DNA from: Craterostigma plantagineum
Taxonomy: Eukaryota; Streptophyta; Magnoliopsida; Lamiales; Linderniaceae
DNA length: 64,000 bases
Assembly (NCBI GenBank): GCA_027422505.1
Contig: JAPQWV010000405.1
Location: 124,001 to 188,000 of the forward strand
Direction: 5' to 3'
The notes beneath the pieces are model-generated. The model worked only from the letters and a program-made list of their open reading frames with translations. It ran no database searches and was not told where the DNA came from. Positions 1-15,766 of the stretch are shown here, one piece after another (positions within the stretch are counted from its first letter, which is position 1; each line of letters opens with the position of its first letter). The translations under genes and the position numbers were made by a program.

Positions 1-1632
1 CACCGTTTAATAGCTCGAGCCCTTCGTTAAATAACCCTCGAAAAGCATCCATCTTCGACCGAGGCAGAACCACACCAACCTCAATCCCTCCCATCAAATC
101 CTTAGCTTCACAGAGCGAAATCTCTCTCTTTCCATCAATGGATAGCTCCTCAATTTTAACGGGTCGACCCATCCCAAAATCCAACCCGTAAACGCCCAAC
201 TTGGGCGAACCGGTCACCGCCACGTGGAGATCCGACCCGCGAATCTCCTCCCATTCCAATATCCAGTCTTCCGCCCCGCCCAACGCATCAGCATTCAGCT
301 TCTTGATCGCATCGCCGATCGCTTTCGCTGCGTACAAAATTCCATATTTGCCCTTTAACTTGTTCCTCGTCGCCGTCGCCCTGCCAAAAGCTACGAAGTT
401 CCCGACGTACTCTTTGGATATCGGATAGTGCAGTCTCGTGAAGCCGCCGGCAATGAAGCCAAAGTAGTGAACGGTTTCGTCGCTGAGATCCGAACGGTAA
501 TTAGGCCAATGAGTCTTCAGCCAGCATAGCCATACGTGCGCGCAAGCAAGGACGTAGGGGGAAAGCAGCATATGGGTCGACCCGAATAACGGGTCGGAGC
601 GGGTCAGTATCCATTTCTTGATTTTTTCCATGTGGGTCGGGCCCACGACGAAAGTGGCCCGCTGCAAATCGACATCGGTGTCATTACAAGTGAACGCAGC
701 AAGATTAGTGTTCTTCTTCTTCCTTTCATTGATTCTTGACCAGTCTTTGAGGAAGATTGACTTGAGTCCACGTGGATCTTTAATGATCGATCTGTCATGA
801 GATGTTTGATAGGTTTCAATGATTTTATTACCGTTTGCGTAAGCAGCCCACGTCTTGAGGAAATTGTTGAATGTACGACCATCTGCTGCCACGTGGCGCA
901 GTGTGAATCCCATTGAGAATCCACATTCTGGGAAGATTGTGATGTTTACCGACAAAAGTGACTCCTCTTCATGATGCCACTACAAAAATAACCACAGCAT
1001 TATAGTAAAAACATATACGTCGTCAACTCTCAATCTTATCTGATAAAGGAATTTCTTTCTTTCTATGTATAACTATATATGGCTAGTTAACCTAAAAGTA
1101 GTCATAATAAAGAAAGATTGCAGACATTATATTGCGAGGTGCGCCATTCAATAGCACAAGCAAGACCATGAAAATCGCAACTTACAGTATCATTAAATTG
1201 AAGCCCATTTTCCCTAGTAAGTCTACTACGAACAAGGCCATGGAAATCTCTAGCCAAACAATTGTGGTTTCCTGTAAGATTCTTAAACAGTATTTCATCT
1301 TCTCCACAACTATCTGCTTCATGGACTGTAACACAAACGCAATCCCCTTCTCTAAACTCAATCACGGGCTCGCCGCTCACCGCCACGCCGTCGGCCATCA
1401 CTAATTTTCCGGCGAGGGGAAAGAAGTGCTTGAGAGCCAGCGAGAGAGAGTGCTCTAGCTTCGGCAGTACCTTCTCTTTGAAGTGTTCTGTCGACGAGGG
1501 AAATTCGTAGAAGAACAGTGTTTGTGTCGGTGAGAAGAGTAGCCAAGGGATGTCCAAGAATGTAAGAGGAAGGCTTGTCTTGGGTGTAGTGCGTGGCGGG
1601 GGAGAGATGAAGCTGCGTTTAAGTAGTTTCAT
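1..1632 (-). CDS. BAHD acyltransferase, phenolic glucoside or anthocyanin malonyltransferase-like (3' end beyond window)
   Basis: Two exons, 1632..1186 and 979..1, are joined by a 206-bp intron with a canonical ACT|GTAAGT donor and a TTTTTGTAG acceptor in phase 0. BAHD enzymes transfer acyl groups from CoA donors to alcohols or glycosides in the cytosol. The N-terminal block reads SPPPRTTPKTSLPLTF followed by LDIPWL, typical of the malonyltransferase subgroup. The catalytic HxxxD motif is HVAAD at about residues 178-182. The structural DFGWG motif appears as DFGMG near 165-177, with Met in place of Trp. I chose the ATG at 1632 because it starts just before the conserved SPPP segment; an upstream in-frame ATG at 1737 would add 35 unconserved residues. 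The reading frame is still open at base 1, so a short C-terminal tail is missing. The acyl donor and acceptor cannot be told from sequence. Confidence 0.9.
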
Positions 1633-1737
1633 AGTTGCAGCAAAAGAAGCAATTGTTGTATTGTACTCTCCCCCTTTTTCCTCAAGCCCCTTCGTCTCCG
1701 TGGTGGTTGTGATGAAGATGCAACTCAAAAGCAGCAT

Positions 1738-2252
1738 TAGTATTGTTTATAGATGGATATTCATTATAATATTACCACGTTTTTTATGAAGATGCGAAAT
1801 GAGTGATTGATGTTAACTACGGGCCAACTCAGGTTTGTTCTGATTGTACGAGCAATTATTGATGTCCATTATCATTGCTACAGGAAATTTGTTGATGCAA
1901 CGGTGACGCGTGAGGAATAATTTGTCTACGTCTATGAATGGAGTCTTCAACTTTTCTCCTAGTTAGTACTTCCTATATCTCGTTCTAATTCCACACATAC
2001 TAAGGAGTTCAAGGGAAATCGAATATATCATGCCATTATTTAGCGATTTCACAAAGCAAAGGCCAAATGGAGAAAACATAGACAAACAATGCAGCAACAC
2101 ATCACACACAGCATCATCCTTCATTATTCAGATTCAAGATCTAATAGCGATGTTATATAAGTTAAAAAAGTATTTGATCTCAATCTCAAGAGTGCTCTGA
2201 ACTTACCATCGTTGTGGCTCTTTCTTAGGAGATATTCCTAAGAGCTTGCTGA
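1738..2252. other. Intergenic spacer, no gene seen
   Basis: This spacer holds the promoter of the BAHD gene (minus strand) and the likely 3' untranslated region of the LRR gene ending at 2253. I see no repeat or RNA gene. Confidence 0.5.
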
Positions 2253-4527
2253 TCATATCCCCAGCGAAGAAGAGATTTTCGTAACACTAGGCATGGGAAG
2301 GCGACGTGTCACATTTCTGCTTCTGCTTCTACTCTGTTTTTGTGGAGTGGTCCCATGACCTCTTTTAGAAGCAGCAGCAGATAACTTTGAAGAAATCATA
2401 CCTTGTTTCCCCTTCTTGCCTTCAAGTCCTCGATCACGTTGATGCGCTCGGGCGGAAGAATCCTTACTCGCCTTGATGGGTTTTCTGTTGTAATAAGTGA
2501 GGTGAGGGAGAAGGCTTAGAACGTATTTTTTCAACTGTTCGTCGCCGACGTTCTTTTGGCAGGGATTTCCTTCTAAACTTAGAGCTTGTAGGCAGCTGTA
2601 GTTTGCGGCGAGCTGGCCGAGACATTTGGTGGTTGAGATTTTGTTGAACCGTAGGTCGAGGATGCTTAGTTTTAGGAGGCGGTGGAGGCCTTCGACTTCG
2701 CTGATTTTGCTGCCGGCTAAGTACAGCTCCTTGAGGGACGAACAAGATGACAGGCCTGACGAAGTATCAAGAGAAGTTGCGGTAACATTCACATTAGAAA
2801 TTCTAAATGTTTCATTACCATGATAATTTACTTTACGATGGGTGAAAACCTACCATGTCCAGTTCTTACTATCCTGTTGTAACTCAGGTCGAGAAGACGA
2901 AGTCGCGTAAGATCCCTCAATCCTTCAATGGTCGAGATACTATTTCTAGAGAGGTTCAAAATGTGCAGCCCTCGAGGGAGAGCACCAGCAGTTATCCTCA
3001 CTAGAAAGGTTATGAGGAGAAAACTTTATGAATAAAAACATCATTTTGAAAAAAAAAAAATCCCAAGTTTAAAACACGTCAATGAGCATGATGTTGTTCA
3101 GCAAAACATGCAACGAGACACATACCTATGGCATTTCCAGACAGATTAAGTGCTTTGAGGCTAACAAAAGCACTGAGAAATGGGATGGCGACCAAGCCGA
3201 GGTTACCTAATTGAGCTGATGCAGCTGAGGCATTCAGAGAAGACATATATTTCTTTGCTGCTTCTGCTCCAGGGTTGATCTTGACTTCTGACTTCACCGC
3301 TATTGATTCATCTAGTACAAACTTGCCCTTTGACGACTCAGAGCCATCAAATGGAGCAAATTCATTAGAGTCCTCAAGTGGAGTATAGTGCTGCAGGTCA
3401 TTAACCCAATCATCTATCCGTTTTAACCTAAAATCCTTACGTGGAACTTCATCAGGACAACACAGTGAAGTTTCTGCCTTTTTACCTTTGTCCACAGTCA
3501 CCACCTCTAACACAGGCATTATCCAATCTTTCGCTGAACCAACATATTTATAAGTCTCACAAGCATCATCAGCTGGATTTTCTTCATGAACCTTGTCTGT
3601 GTCAAACACAGAATCATCTCTCTCACGGAGCCGCGTTTGTCTTACATTTTCATGCCACAGGTTCTTTTTGCATTCTAAACCGTGCAGATCCTCAACTGAT
3701 CTAGAACGCTGCAGAAAAGATGGGGCGCATCTAGTAGGGGAATTCATGGTAGGCATAGACCTTGATTTCGCAATGACTGCCTGGATTTGAGGCGCGCAGT
3801 CATCAGATTTGAACCCATCCGATAAGCACATATCATCTTGTTGAGCATCCACCTCTTCATGATAATGTGGATTCCCAATTGAAATCATGGACATCTCTTT
3901 CACAAACTTAGAGTTTACTCGAATCGAATCAGGGAGCACCAATTCTTGTAACTGAGCTACTACTCCAAGCCCACGGTTATTAATCTTGTCAGGAACAAGT
4001 AATGCACGATTAGCAGCACACCTATCAGAAGAAAGTTTGTGTTCTTTTTCACCTTCAGAATCATCAGCCCCATAGGATCGTTCCGCCCAATCCATTCCGC
4101 TGCCTAAAGACTGGCATTTTCTAATTGGTGCGTTGTTGGCAGCCATAAGATTAGAGTCAGTATTGTATTTGGCTTCTATTTCTTCAGATTTACATTCGCG
4201 CTCGGTAGGAGATGAATTGGTCAAACGATCGCCAGTATTAGGTGAATCTCTGTCTTCCATCGAACATGTTTTACGCTCTGTTGGTGAAAAAAAGACACTT
4301 CCAAGATTGTGATTCGCAGTAGAATCATTAGAACTTTTCTCCATTATTTCATCAGATAACCTCACAGTTTTCTGCCCCAGAAAGAAAAATGTTAAATTAA
4401 CAATAGCAACAGACGTCGAAGATAGTAATAGAAATAGAGTGATTCCATAAATAAAACGATAATCTAATCTACCAACCTTATGTTTGTGGAAATGGATGTG
4501 AGCTTGAAAGCATGAAAATCTAACCAT
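2253..4527 (-). CDS. SDS22-type leucine-rich repeat protein (plant family annotated as outer arm dynein light chain 1-like)
   Basis: Four exons, 4527..4477, 4371..3126, 3000..2854 and 2755..2253, give an open 648-residue product with all borders GT-AG. The start MVRFSCFQAHI and the short 17-residue first exon match the plant family that databases name after dynein light chain 1. Flowering plants lack axonemal dynein, so the real function is unknown. Residues about 20-400 are a poorly ordered Ser/Glu-rich region. The C-terminal third carries LRRs of the SDS22 type (LKALNLSGNAI, LHILNLSRNSI, LRLLDLSYNRI, KELYLAGSKI, LSILDLRFNKI). It is followed by an LRR cap with SLEGNPCQ, then a basic Ser/Arg tail. 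The role is probably protein-protein scaffolding. Confidence 0.9.
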
Positions 4528-6037
4528 CCTTGCCAAAAGCACAATAGAATCACATCAGATCTAATACTATTATTCCAAATACCGAAAGTAAGACAGAAAT
4601 TTTTCTTGTTTATACTAAAAATTCAATAGCGTAGAGAATCACATTCTAAAAGAATTGTTTTTTATCACCAAGCAGATCTTAGCCATAATCAAACGATAAT
4701 CCTTCAGAGATACGGCACAATCTCCACACATGTGACGATCTCGACCTTCGTAACGCACATAAAAGAATAACTCTCTCGTTAACGCCCCACACCTTTCCTG
4801 AGGTGTGAGAAACCTCAGATATTACAGAAGCTGCCAGTCTGAAATAAAAACTTGCGAAGATGTAAAAGCCGATCCTTTATTGCGCATATAAGAGACAGAT
4901 GCCTATTAAGACAGAAAATAAAGCCCATCAGTACAGAGTAATAATGCATCTGCTTCAAACAGGGGGAAAAAAGACACTCATGAGCTTCGCGGTCGATATA
5001 TGATATGATTTGCTTATCAAATCTTTGTAGTTCCTTTGGCTGAACACAAGACAACAAAAGTCAAATCACTTTGATTAACCATTAACAAAACCTCTTCATT
5101 AAAGAGCTATACGATTGGAAAACCTAACCAACTCTCAATATCCACAAACCCCCTAAAAGAGTGGGTGTGGCCTATTTTTTCTCCTCAAATGACACAGCAT
5201 CACTGCTCCATCTATACACATCATTATCTGATAAGTGGCATTTAGATCTGTAATCAGTGCTCTAGTGAGCTGTAGCATTAATCAAACAATCACAATTCAT
5301 AACTAACAAATGACCATACAAAACAAAAGCAAAAAAAAACAGAAAAAAGAAATGATTAGATCTATCAAATCGCGGCAATTCCAAAACAATATTAAAAAGC
5401 AGCAAAAAATTACGCAAATACACGACTGAAGAATTTATGCAGATCTATCAAATACCCACACTTCCATTTTCATCGAACAAAACGTCCCAAGCTGCCGCAT
5501 CGATCCTTATAACAGAAATTAAGCTGATATGCAAAACAAAGCTCAACTATCAACCAAATACGTCCGCGATGTTAACCACAGAGACCGTAATCGAGAGAAT
5601 AAAAACAGAATCGGAGGACATAATAATCATCGAATTAATAGATTCTAATAACTCTAAAGACTACGAACACCAACCTCTCACAAGCCAGATTTGCTTAGTC
5701 TTCAGAAGAAGAAAACAACAATCAAATCAAAAACGGAACGAAGAATATATCTTTTATGGGAAGCTAAGCCCTGGGAGAGAAAGATGATATTCAATTGTGT
5801 AGGTTTGGCTGATTTATTTACCGCCGTATATTTTGTCGGATCCACAAACCTCAGGGTAAAGTGTACTATGCTATCTAATCATTCTCTTTCTACATTTGGT
5901 AAATTATTACAAAATAACACTAATTGGCTATTATATAGCTAATGCAAAAAAAGAATAAATTATAAATAATAAGAGAAAAAACATTTTGAGTTTACATAAA
6001 ATAAGAAGGACGCGAAGCTTCTTCAATCGCCGACGAC
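4528..6037. other. Spacer holding the 5' leader region of the LRR gene and the frataxin promoter
   Basis: Most of 4528-5790 is likely 5' untranslated and intronic sequence of the minus-strand LRR gene, because the coding start sits far from any promoter-like AT-rich block. Short open frames at 4815-5057 and 5437-5942 have no recognisable features. The frataxin start at 6038 is divergent from the LRR gene, so the two may share regulatory DNA around 5800-6030. Confidence 0.4.
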
Positions 6038-7387
6038 ATGGCTGCCACAGCTCCGCCGTCACTGAGGAGAGCATTGCTAAGAGCCCTGAAGTCTCAGACA
6101 TCCTCGTTCCCAACTTCGTCGGCTCGGAAAACCCTTAATCGCCAGCTGCCCTACTCTGATTCATATCGATTTTCCCATCTTTCAACTTCAGATTGCCCGA
6201 TTCATGTTTATTGCAATTGGAGCGGTAGAAGTGATGGCATAACGATGCGTGGTTTTTCAACTGTCCGTGAAGAATCTCATGGACCCGCCGCAGCCGATTA
6301 CCAGTGAGCCCTATTTATCTTTCTTTAGCTCCTTCTTTGCTTAACATTGGGCATTACGATAAGCAGTATTTTATTTTTTTAATTATTATTTTTGTTACGT
6401 GAAAATCTTCCTTTAATCGTAGCTAAGGAAGAGGTTGGTCACCTCTGTAAAGATTTGATTTTGGATGGAGAACTTTGAGAAAACTTCAGACGTTTTTAAG
6501 ACCTGATAAATTCTTGATTCACCCAACTGACATGAGATAGCTAAAACAGCTCAATATTTTCGTGTTCTCACGTTTTTTAGTATCGCAAAGTGTGTGTTTA
6601 TAGGATTGATCGTGTATGTGAAATACATGATTGCTGAAATTTCGAACTTAAAAATTGGTTCAGATTTGTGTTGTTATTGGTAGGTTTCTAGGTTTTCTGG
6701 GTGGTAAAGTTATATAATTTTCTTCATGTTCAGCTCTGTGCTGCAAGAAGATGAGTTTCACAAGTTGGCTAATTCCACTATCCATGACCTCCTTGAAAAG
6801 TTTGAGGTAGAGTTTGTTTGACTTCGTCAAAGAGTAATGCTTTGCTTGGGGCTTAAATGGTTTGTCTCATTTCAGGAATATGGCGATTCTATGGATATCG
6901 ATGGATTCGACGTTGATTATGGGGTGAGACAGACACATATATGGCCTCTTACCTTGTTGCTGCTATTAATGGGGATTTATGTCTTTCTTTCTGACTCTCA
7001 ATCAGAATGAAGTTTTGACCTTGAAGCTTGGGAGCTTGGGAACCTACGTGATAAACAAGCAAACTCCAAATAGGCAAATTTGGATGTCATCTCCAGTAAG
7101 GTAATCGATTTCTCAAGAACACTATGAAGTCACACTCAGTTCTTGAAAATGGCGGCAAAACTCCATACGACATCTAGTTTGTGTTCACTTCATATACTGC
7201 CTTGGAACAGTAAATGGGACGAACATGTCTTAACCCAACATTTGATCGTTTTTGCAGTGGGCCGTCGAGGTTTGATTGGGACCAAAATGCTCGTGCTTGG
7301 ATATATCGAAGGACTAAAGAAAACCTGCACAGAGTTCTTGAAACCGAGTTGGAAAAGCTTTGCGGGCCACCCATAAGCCTCTCTTAA
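6038..7387 (+). CDS. FH: Frataxin, mitochondrial
   Basis: Five exons, 6038..6303, 6734..6806, 6876..6923, 7006..7100 and 7258..7387, encode 203 residues. Frataxin is the mitochondrial matrix protein that regulates iron-sulphur cluster assembly and binds iron. Residues 1 to about 80 are Arg/Ser-rich and acid-poor, as expected of a matrix targeting peptide. The folded domain starts with [12 protein letters not shown] and continues with the acidic iron-binding helix ([20 protein letters not shown]). The sheet motif [14 protein letters not shown], then SGPSRFDWD and WIYRRT, are almost invariant in plant frataxins. The five coding exons join in frame, which supports every border. Plants usually carry one or two copies. 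It is convergent with the BBX gene, with only about 100 bp between stop codons. Confidence 0.96.
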
Positions 7388-7490
7388 CCTTGGTTAATCG
7401 TAGATTCAAAAGGCATCTTTAATTTTTGTGTTTTGTTATCGTGCCATTTCTAATATATATAACACATTAGACGAGGCCCGAAAAATAAAA

Positions 7491-7901
7491 CTATTTATTT
7501 ATTATTAAAATCGTACGGCGTGCGGGGTCGTATATGAGCGAGCCACTAGTCCCCCTTCTGCAGAGATCGGAGACTATCTCCTCCTCCTCGGACGGCGGCG
7601 GCGGAGACCACGGCACCACTTGACTCTCCTCCGCCGTCTCTTTCTCACGAACAGCCTCTCCTGGGCGGAGGCATCGCTGGCAGAGGAAGAGGGTCGGAGG
7701 CAGCTTCGGACCCGAAGCAGCCCACGGCGTGGCGGACCTGCAAAGGCGGCAGAGGATGTTCCTTCTGTGACGCGCCACCAGAAAGTTGGCCGAGTGCACG
7801 GCGGCGTCGCAGACCCAGCACAAGTAAGCCTGGTCTGCTTCACAGACGATCCTCGCTTTTTCCTTACACAGCTCGCACTGTATCTTCTTCATACGATCCA
7901 T
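7491..7901 (-). CDS. Single B-box zinc finger protein (BBX28/29-like, group V)
   Basis: A single-exon 136-residue protein. The B-box ligands are complete and canonically spaced: C9, C12, C20, D23, C28, C31, H36 and H45. The following CRLC ... TPWAASG ... LCQRC stretch matches the BBX28/29 type, where a conserved segment follows the only full B-box. These proteins lack the CCT domain and act by binding other BBX proteins, HY5 or CO to tune light and flowering signals. The C-terminus is Glu-rich and then unconserved. The ATG at 7901 opens directly before the conserved IQCELC; a second ATG three codons in is possible. A 46-bp GA/CT microsatellite lies immediately upstream in the probable 5' UTR. 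Confidence 0.88.
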   Translation of the reverse strand: MDRMKKIQCELCKEKARIVCEADQAYLCWVCDAAVHSANFLVARHRRNILCRLCRSATPWAASGPKLPPTLFLCQRCLRPGEAVREKETAEESQVVPWSPPPPSEEEEIVSDLCRRGTSGSLIYDPARRTILIINK

Positions 7902-7902
7902 C

Positions 7903-7908
<6 letters not shown>

Positions 7909-7954
<46 letters not shown>
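7909..7954. repeat. (GA)n microsatellite
   Basis: About 23 GA units lie 8 bp upstream of the BBX start, reading as CT on the transcribed strand. CT-rich leaders are common in plant genes and GA tracts bind BPC factors, so a regulatory role is possible but unproven. Confidence 0.95.
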
Positions 7955-7956
<2 letters not shown>

Positions 7957-9559
7957 GAAATTCGACGGCGCTACATACGGCGGCGAGCCCACTTTACGCA
8001 TTTTATTTCGATTTGCGGTCAAACTAAACCCCACCCACAACGAAGAAATGTGGAAGTGTCAATATTGCCCCTATGAGGTCTTGAAATGTAAGAAGCGTAG
8101 GGCAAAGTACATGCTTCATTTACGGAATCAGATGGAGATATTTGAGCAGTTAATTTGTGGGGCCCGAAGAAGAACAGAAAGGAAGAGAGAATAATATGTA
8201 AGTACTACGACTATATGAGTGGTAAGAGACGATGACACCTGTCGGAGAATTAGGGGCTGCCTCCCGTAATTGGTGCAAAGATATTTACGTGGACAAAGCA
8301 CGAGTGGGGTCCGCCGAATTCCTATTGTTGGTAATGGGTCGTTGGATTAGTTTGTAACGGGCCCTAAACAGCCCAACTAAAAAAAATACTTTTACGTATG
8401 TGTTAGTGTAGGGATTCATACGAAGTACAAAAATTTAAGCAAATTATTTCTTTGCATGTGAACCCAGCCACGACGGAAATTGTAATTAAATTTTGAGTGG
8501 TTCGTATCATGTTTTTTCAGAAGGCGAACTTCAACTAGTTGTTGACGGGTCCCTGGCCAAATGTCAACTGTTGGTTTTTCAACGTATGAAAGTATTATTA
8601 TGGTATAATATGTTGCGTAGTTGTTGAGTGAGAGGTTGATTGGTCGTTGGGTGACAATAACTATTTAATAGTTACACATGTAATCACTGCATCTCAAATA
8701 TAAATACCTATATACACAACGTAGTCGAGTTATTGCCGTCCAAGAAAATAGAGAAAATTAGACGGACCAAATAAAAAGGCAACTTGTACTGTATATAGAC
8801 ACGCAATGTATTCATTCATTGTGTTTCAGTATGTTCCAACCCAAAGAAGCCAGAGAAATATGTATACGAACATTTTCTCCAAATTCAAATCATGTTGGGG
8901 AGTAAGTAGACAACGGGTAGAGGACCAAAGCGTAAATAACCACAGCGCCCAAAGTGCTACTAACAGTAGGCCGACGATTGACTCGAACTGTTCGAGGAGT
9001 ACTAAAAGAGACGGACTATGGCATCCTAAGCTTTGTGCGATCGCCGAGGACCGTCCGATCATGGACAGCGTGGCGATCAAGATCAACGGCAGAAAATCGC
9101 AGGATGATAGTAACAAGAATTTGCCAGTGATGTTTAAGCACAGACTAACAAGTCGGGATAATGAATACGGGTGAGAAAATTAGAGCATCATCATATAATG
9201 CATTGTCATCTCAAAAAACGGTGGATGTTTCCTTACATTGCAAGTTTTGTAATCTGATTTTCAGGATATCTTTCAACACAGCGATGATCGTGCCCACGAT
9301 CTCTCCGATCTCGTTTCTGTTCTAAATTTAATCAAGAACCAACTGTATGTCTACCAAGGATTCGAGTGTTCCAAAGGAAGTATATATATCCCATTTCTGA
9401 AGCTTGAAAGGACAGAGAACGAAAGAAAGAAACAGGATTCCTGTCTGTGCCTGCAAACTCTAGTTGTAATATTTCATTCGAAGGGACAAATTGTACTGAC
9501 ATTAGTTCATGAATCGAAACTGACCGTAGAACGTTATTATGGAACCATGGATAATCAAG
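7955..9559. other. Spacer with one orphan open frame
   Basis: About 1.6 kb lies between the BBX promoter and the small membrane protein gene. An open frame at 8806-9174 (+, 122 codons) and an overlapping antisense frame at 8826-9116 (hydrophobic) are present. Neither has a domain I recognise. The block 8900-9130 is noticeably less AT-rich than its surroundings, the only hint of coding history. Confidence 0.4.
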
Positions 9560-9958
9560 TTATTTGTCAAACTCCCAGATGACACCTCCATCCTCTGCAC
9601 AGAAATGAAATCAGAAGACAACTCCTTAGCATTTTATCTAAACCGAGCAACGATATATCACGTTGGATAGACAAAGTGATGACTTTTTAATGCAAAAGGT
9701 CATACCCTTGACTTTTTTGTTTATCCAGATCTCAGTGAGCATCCCAGCACCAATACCACCAGCTATCCAAGCGCCGTAGAACAGAATTGCGGATGGCAAC
9801 GATCTTCGAGGGAGGAAATAGTAATCGGGGACTTGCCTGATCTTTCTCGGGAGCCTTTTCTTGACAGGTGCTGCTTCGTTGGTACCATTAATTCCTTGCT
9901 GCTCACCAATGCTTTTCCAATCCATCATTTTAGATGCATCATTCTCTTCCGAACCCAT
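9560..9958 (-). CDS. Small conserved plant membrane protein of unknown function
   Basis: Two exons, 9958..9706 and 9594..9560, encode 95 residues. The last exon codes only for the tail EDGGVIWEFDK, which I recall as the conserved end of this plant family; it fits in frame after a GTATGA donor and a GTGCAG acceptor. Residues about 40-52 are basic (KKRLPRKIRQ). A single hydrophobic segment follows, LPSAILFYGAWIAGGIGAGM, likely one membrane span with the basic side facing the cytosol or matrix. The start at 9958 (MGSEEND) is preferred over an in-frame upstream ATG. Family function is not known to me. The intergenic stretch around 10330-10400 may hold a non-coding first exon. Confidence 0.75.
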
Positions 9959-11201
9959 GATTGAAAACAAAGTTATCTCCTTTCGATCCTTGTACATATG
10001 CAACAACCAAACCAAAGAGGTTAGAAAAATGTGACCAAGGTCATCTTATAAGCAAAGCCACTAAATGCCAGTGAACCAATCGACAAAACACGTATGTACA
10101 AGTACATGCTAGTTCAAGAAATCATAGAGCCAGCTGCTTGTTCTGTAAAATTTTCCGAAAATTCATGCGACCAAAAAACTTTGAAACTTCAACAACCATG
10201 TCCAGTTAGCTTAGCTAAGAAATTGCGGAAAACAATCGAAACAATTTCAGCAGACGCGTTTATTATTCGATTCAGAAACACCTACGAAAGCTTCAAAAGG
10301 GGATACGCATACATCACCAAATAAGAAGCTCAAGACTACAGCAGCAATCAGAACAATATATCGATAAGAATTACCTACAGTACAGAGGGGCGAATTCCTT
10401 CGATTTTTCTTTTTTCGTTATTTATTAATAATGTAATGCTGAAGAAGAAAGAAACCATGAACACTCTGAAATGGGCCGACTATGCGCTGATATTTCATGA
10501 TGAGCCTTACGTTAAATGGGCTTCATGAGTTGCTCTAACGGCTTATAAAATGGGCTTATATTTCATGATGGGCCTTTTAAGTATGTATATTGGATTGAGC
10601 CCAATGATTTACTACGGAATCACTGCATAAAAACGTTTATTGGTTAACGCAATTAAAGACTCCAAAGGAATTTTATTTAAAAGAAAAAGAAAAAAAGAAC
10701 AAGAATATATAGGAGGAAGGAAAATGAAATTGTACTATGAACATGAAGAGAGCACAGGGACCGCAGATCATATCAAGTAAAGGAAAGCTACTTTCCATTG
10801 TAGTTTGAAATTCATCGGTGATCGAACCTAAACTTTATATATGTTAATCTTATTGTCATCTATCAATTTTACTAATGGAGAGCATGCTAGATTAACTGCT
10901 ATCCCAATTTGGTGGGCCGATTGATGTGTAATTTATAATTTAATCCCTTAATTTTTTACTCTATTTTAATTAAATGCTTATAAATTAATTTTCTAATTTA
11001 CATATTTCAATATTTTCCTTTTACAATTAATCATAGTATCATATATTAATTTTTTAACTATAAATAAACTATATACTTATGAATTGGACACACTCACTCA
11101 CTAAAAGTAAAATTGTAAAAAAAAAAGCTAATTATTTGTTGCTGTAGTGCAACACTTACATAGATCGAAGATCAAAACTTGTTATCTGCTGTTACATTGT
11201 A
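9959..11201. other. AT-rich spacer
   Basis: It holds the upstream region of the small membrane protein gene and the 3' side of the glutamate receptor gene. I see no gene or clear transposon. A short direct repeat of the phrase TTCATGATGGGCC/TTCATGATGAGCC with GGGCTTAT lies around 10490-10590. Confidence 0.5.
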
Positions 11202-14767
<3,566 letters not shown>

Positions 14768-15764
14768 TTTCTTGAACCCAAGAACTGAAAATAGGTTTAG
14801 TTTAGTACCTACCACAGATATTGAGTTTCTTGATTGGGCACTGGGAAGCGTACATGTACGTAAACTTCACGCCACTGATGGGTTTTGAAGTTGGGAAACG
14901 AATCAGAATATCATCATAATTGTTATTGGAGTCCATTCAGTTCGTGTTATAGTCAACCTCAACGAGCTCGTCTTTCAAGGCTTTGTTGAGAAATAAGAGT
15001 TAAAGCGTTGAACAACATCAAACTTCGTCATCGTGGACCATCCATACGTTCAGTAAAAATTATGACACATGATAAACAACAGACATGGAATTTTGAGGCA
15101 TGACGACCGATGAGTTGACTAGTAGGTCATATATCTATAGTAGTAATGTAGTAATTGCGGAAAACGAGGTAGACACATGATTCTTGAATACGGTAATGGA
15201 ATCTTTCCTACCTAAACATCACTATATTACAATTCCATCATCCCACTAGCGAAGTTCGAAGGTAGTTATTTCCTTTTCCTCTTTTGTCTCTACTATAATA
15301 CCTTGTACAATCTCAACATCATAAGAAGATCAAGATAGATAGAAGATATATTGAGAAAAAGTTCCACGCTAAACGTACGGCATACAATTCGTAAGCGTAT
15401 GTTAGGCCAATACCATGAAATGGATGGAAATACGGAACAATCAATCAATTTGGAAGAAGTGGTTTATTTCGTTCGTCATCATTTAGACATGAGGAATCAA
15501 AGTCGAATATGACTGTCAAGCTTTGATATGTGAGGATTACGACCTAGAGAAGATGAAAACAAAAAGGAAACAGCTTGATCTCGCTCGCTAATGTGCGGAC
15601 GAAATAATTCATACAACGTCTTGGGACCCATGATGTTGCAGATTTTCTACCCAACTTGTTATCTATAATTTGGATATTTGTTCAGTCTTATCTCATCTTC
15701 ATGGTAGTAATCACTAACAATTGTAATATTTTACGACGCAAAGTAAAAAAAAAAAATAGATCAC
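14768..15764. other. Spacer upstream of the glutamate receptor gene
   Basis: It contains the promoter of the minus-strand GLR gene. I see no open frame, RNA gene or clear repeat. Confidence 0.5.
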
Positions 15765-15766
15765 TA

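Noticed and set aside
4815..5057. Minus-strand 80-codon frame upstream of the LRR gene
   Set aside because: Probably leader or intron sequence of the LRR gene; no conserved motif.
10094..10324. Plus-strand 76-codon frame
   Set aside because: Antisense to the upstream region of the small membrane protein gene, with no recognisable features.
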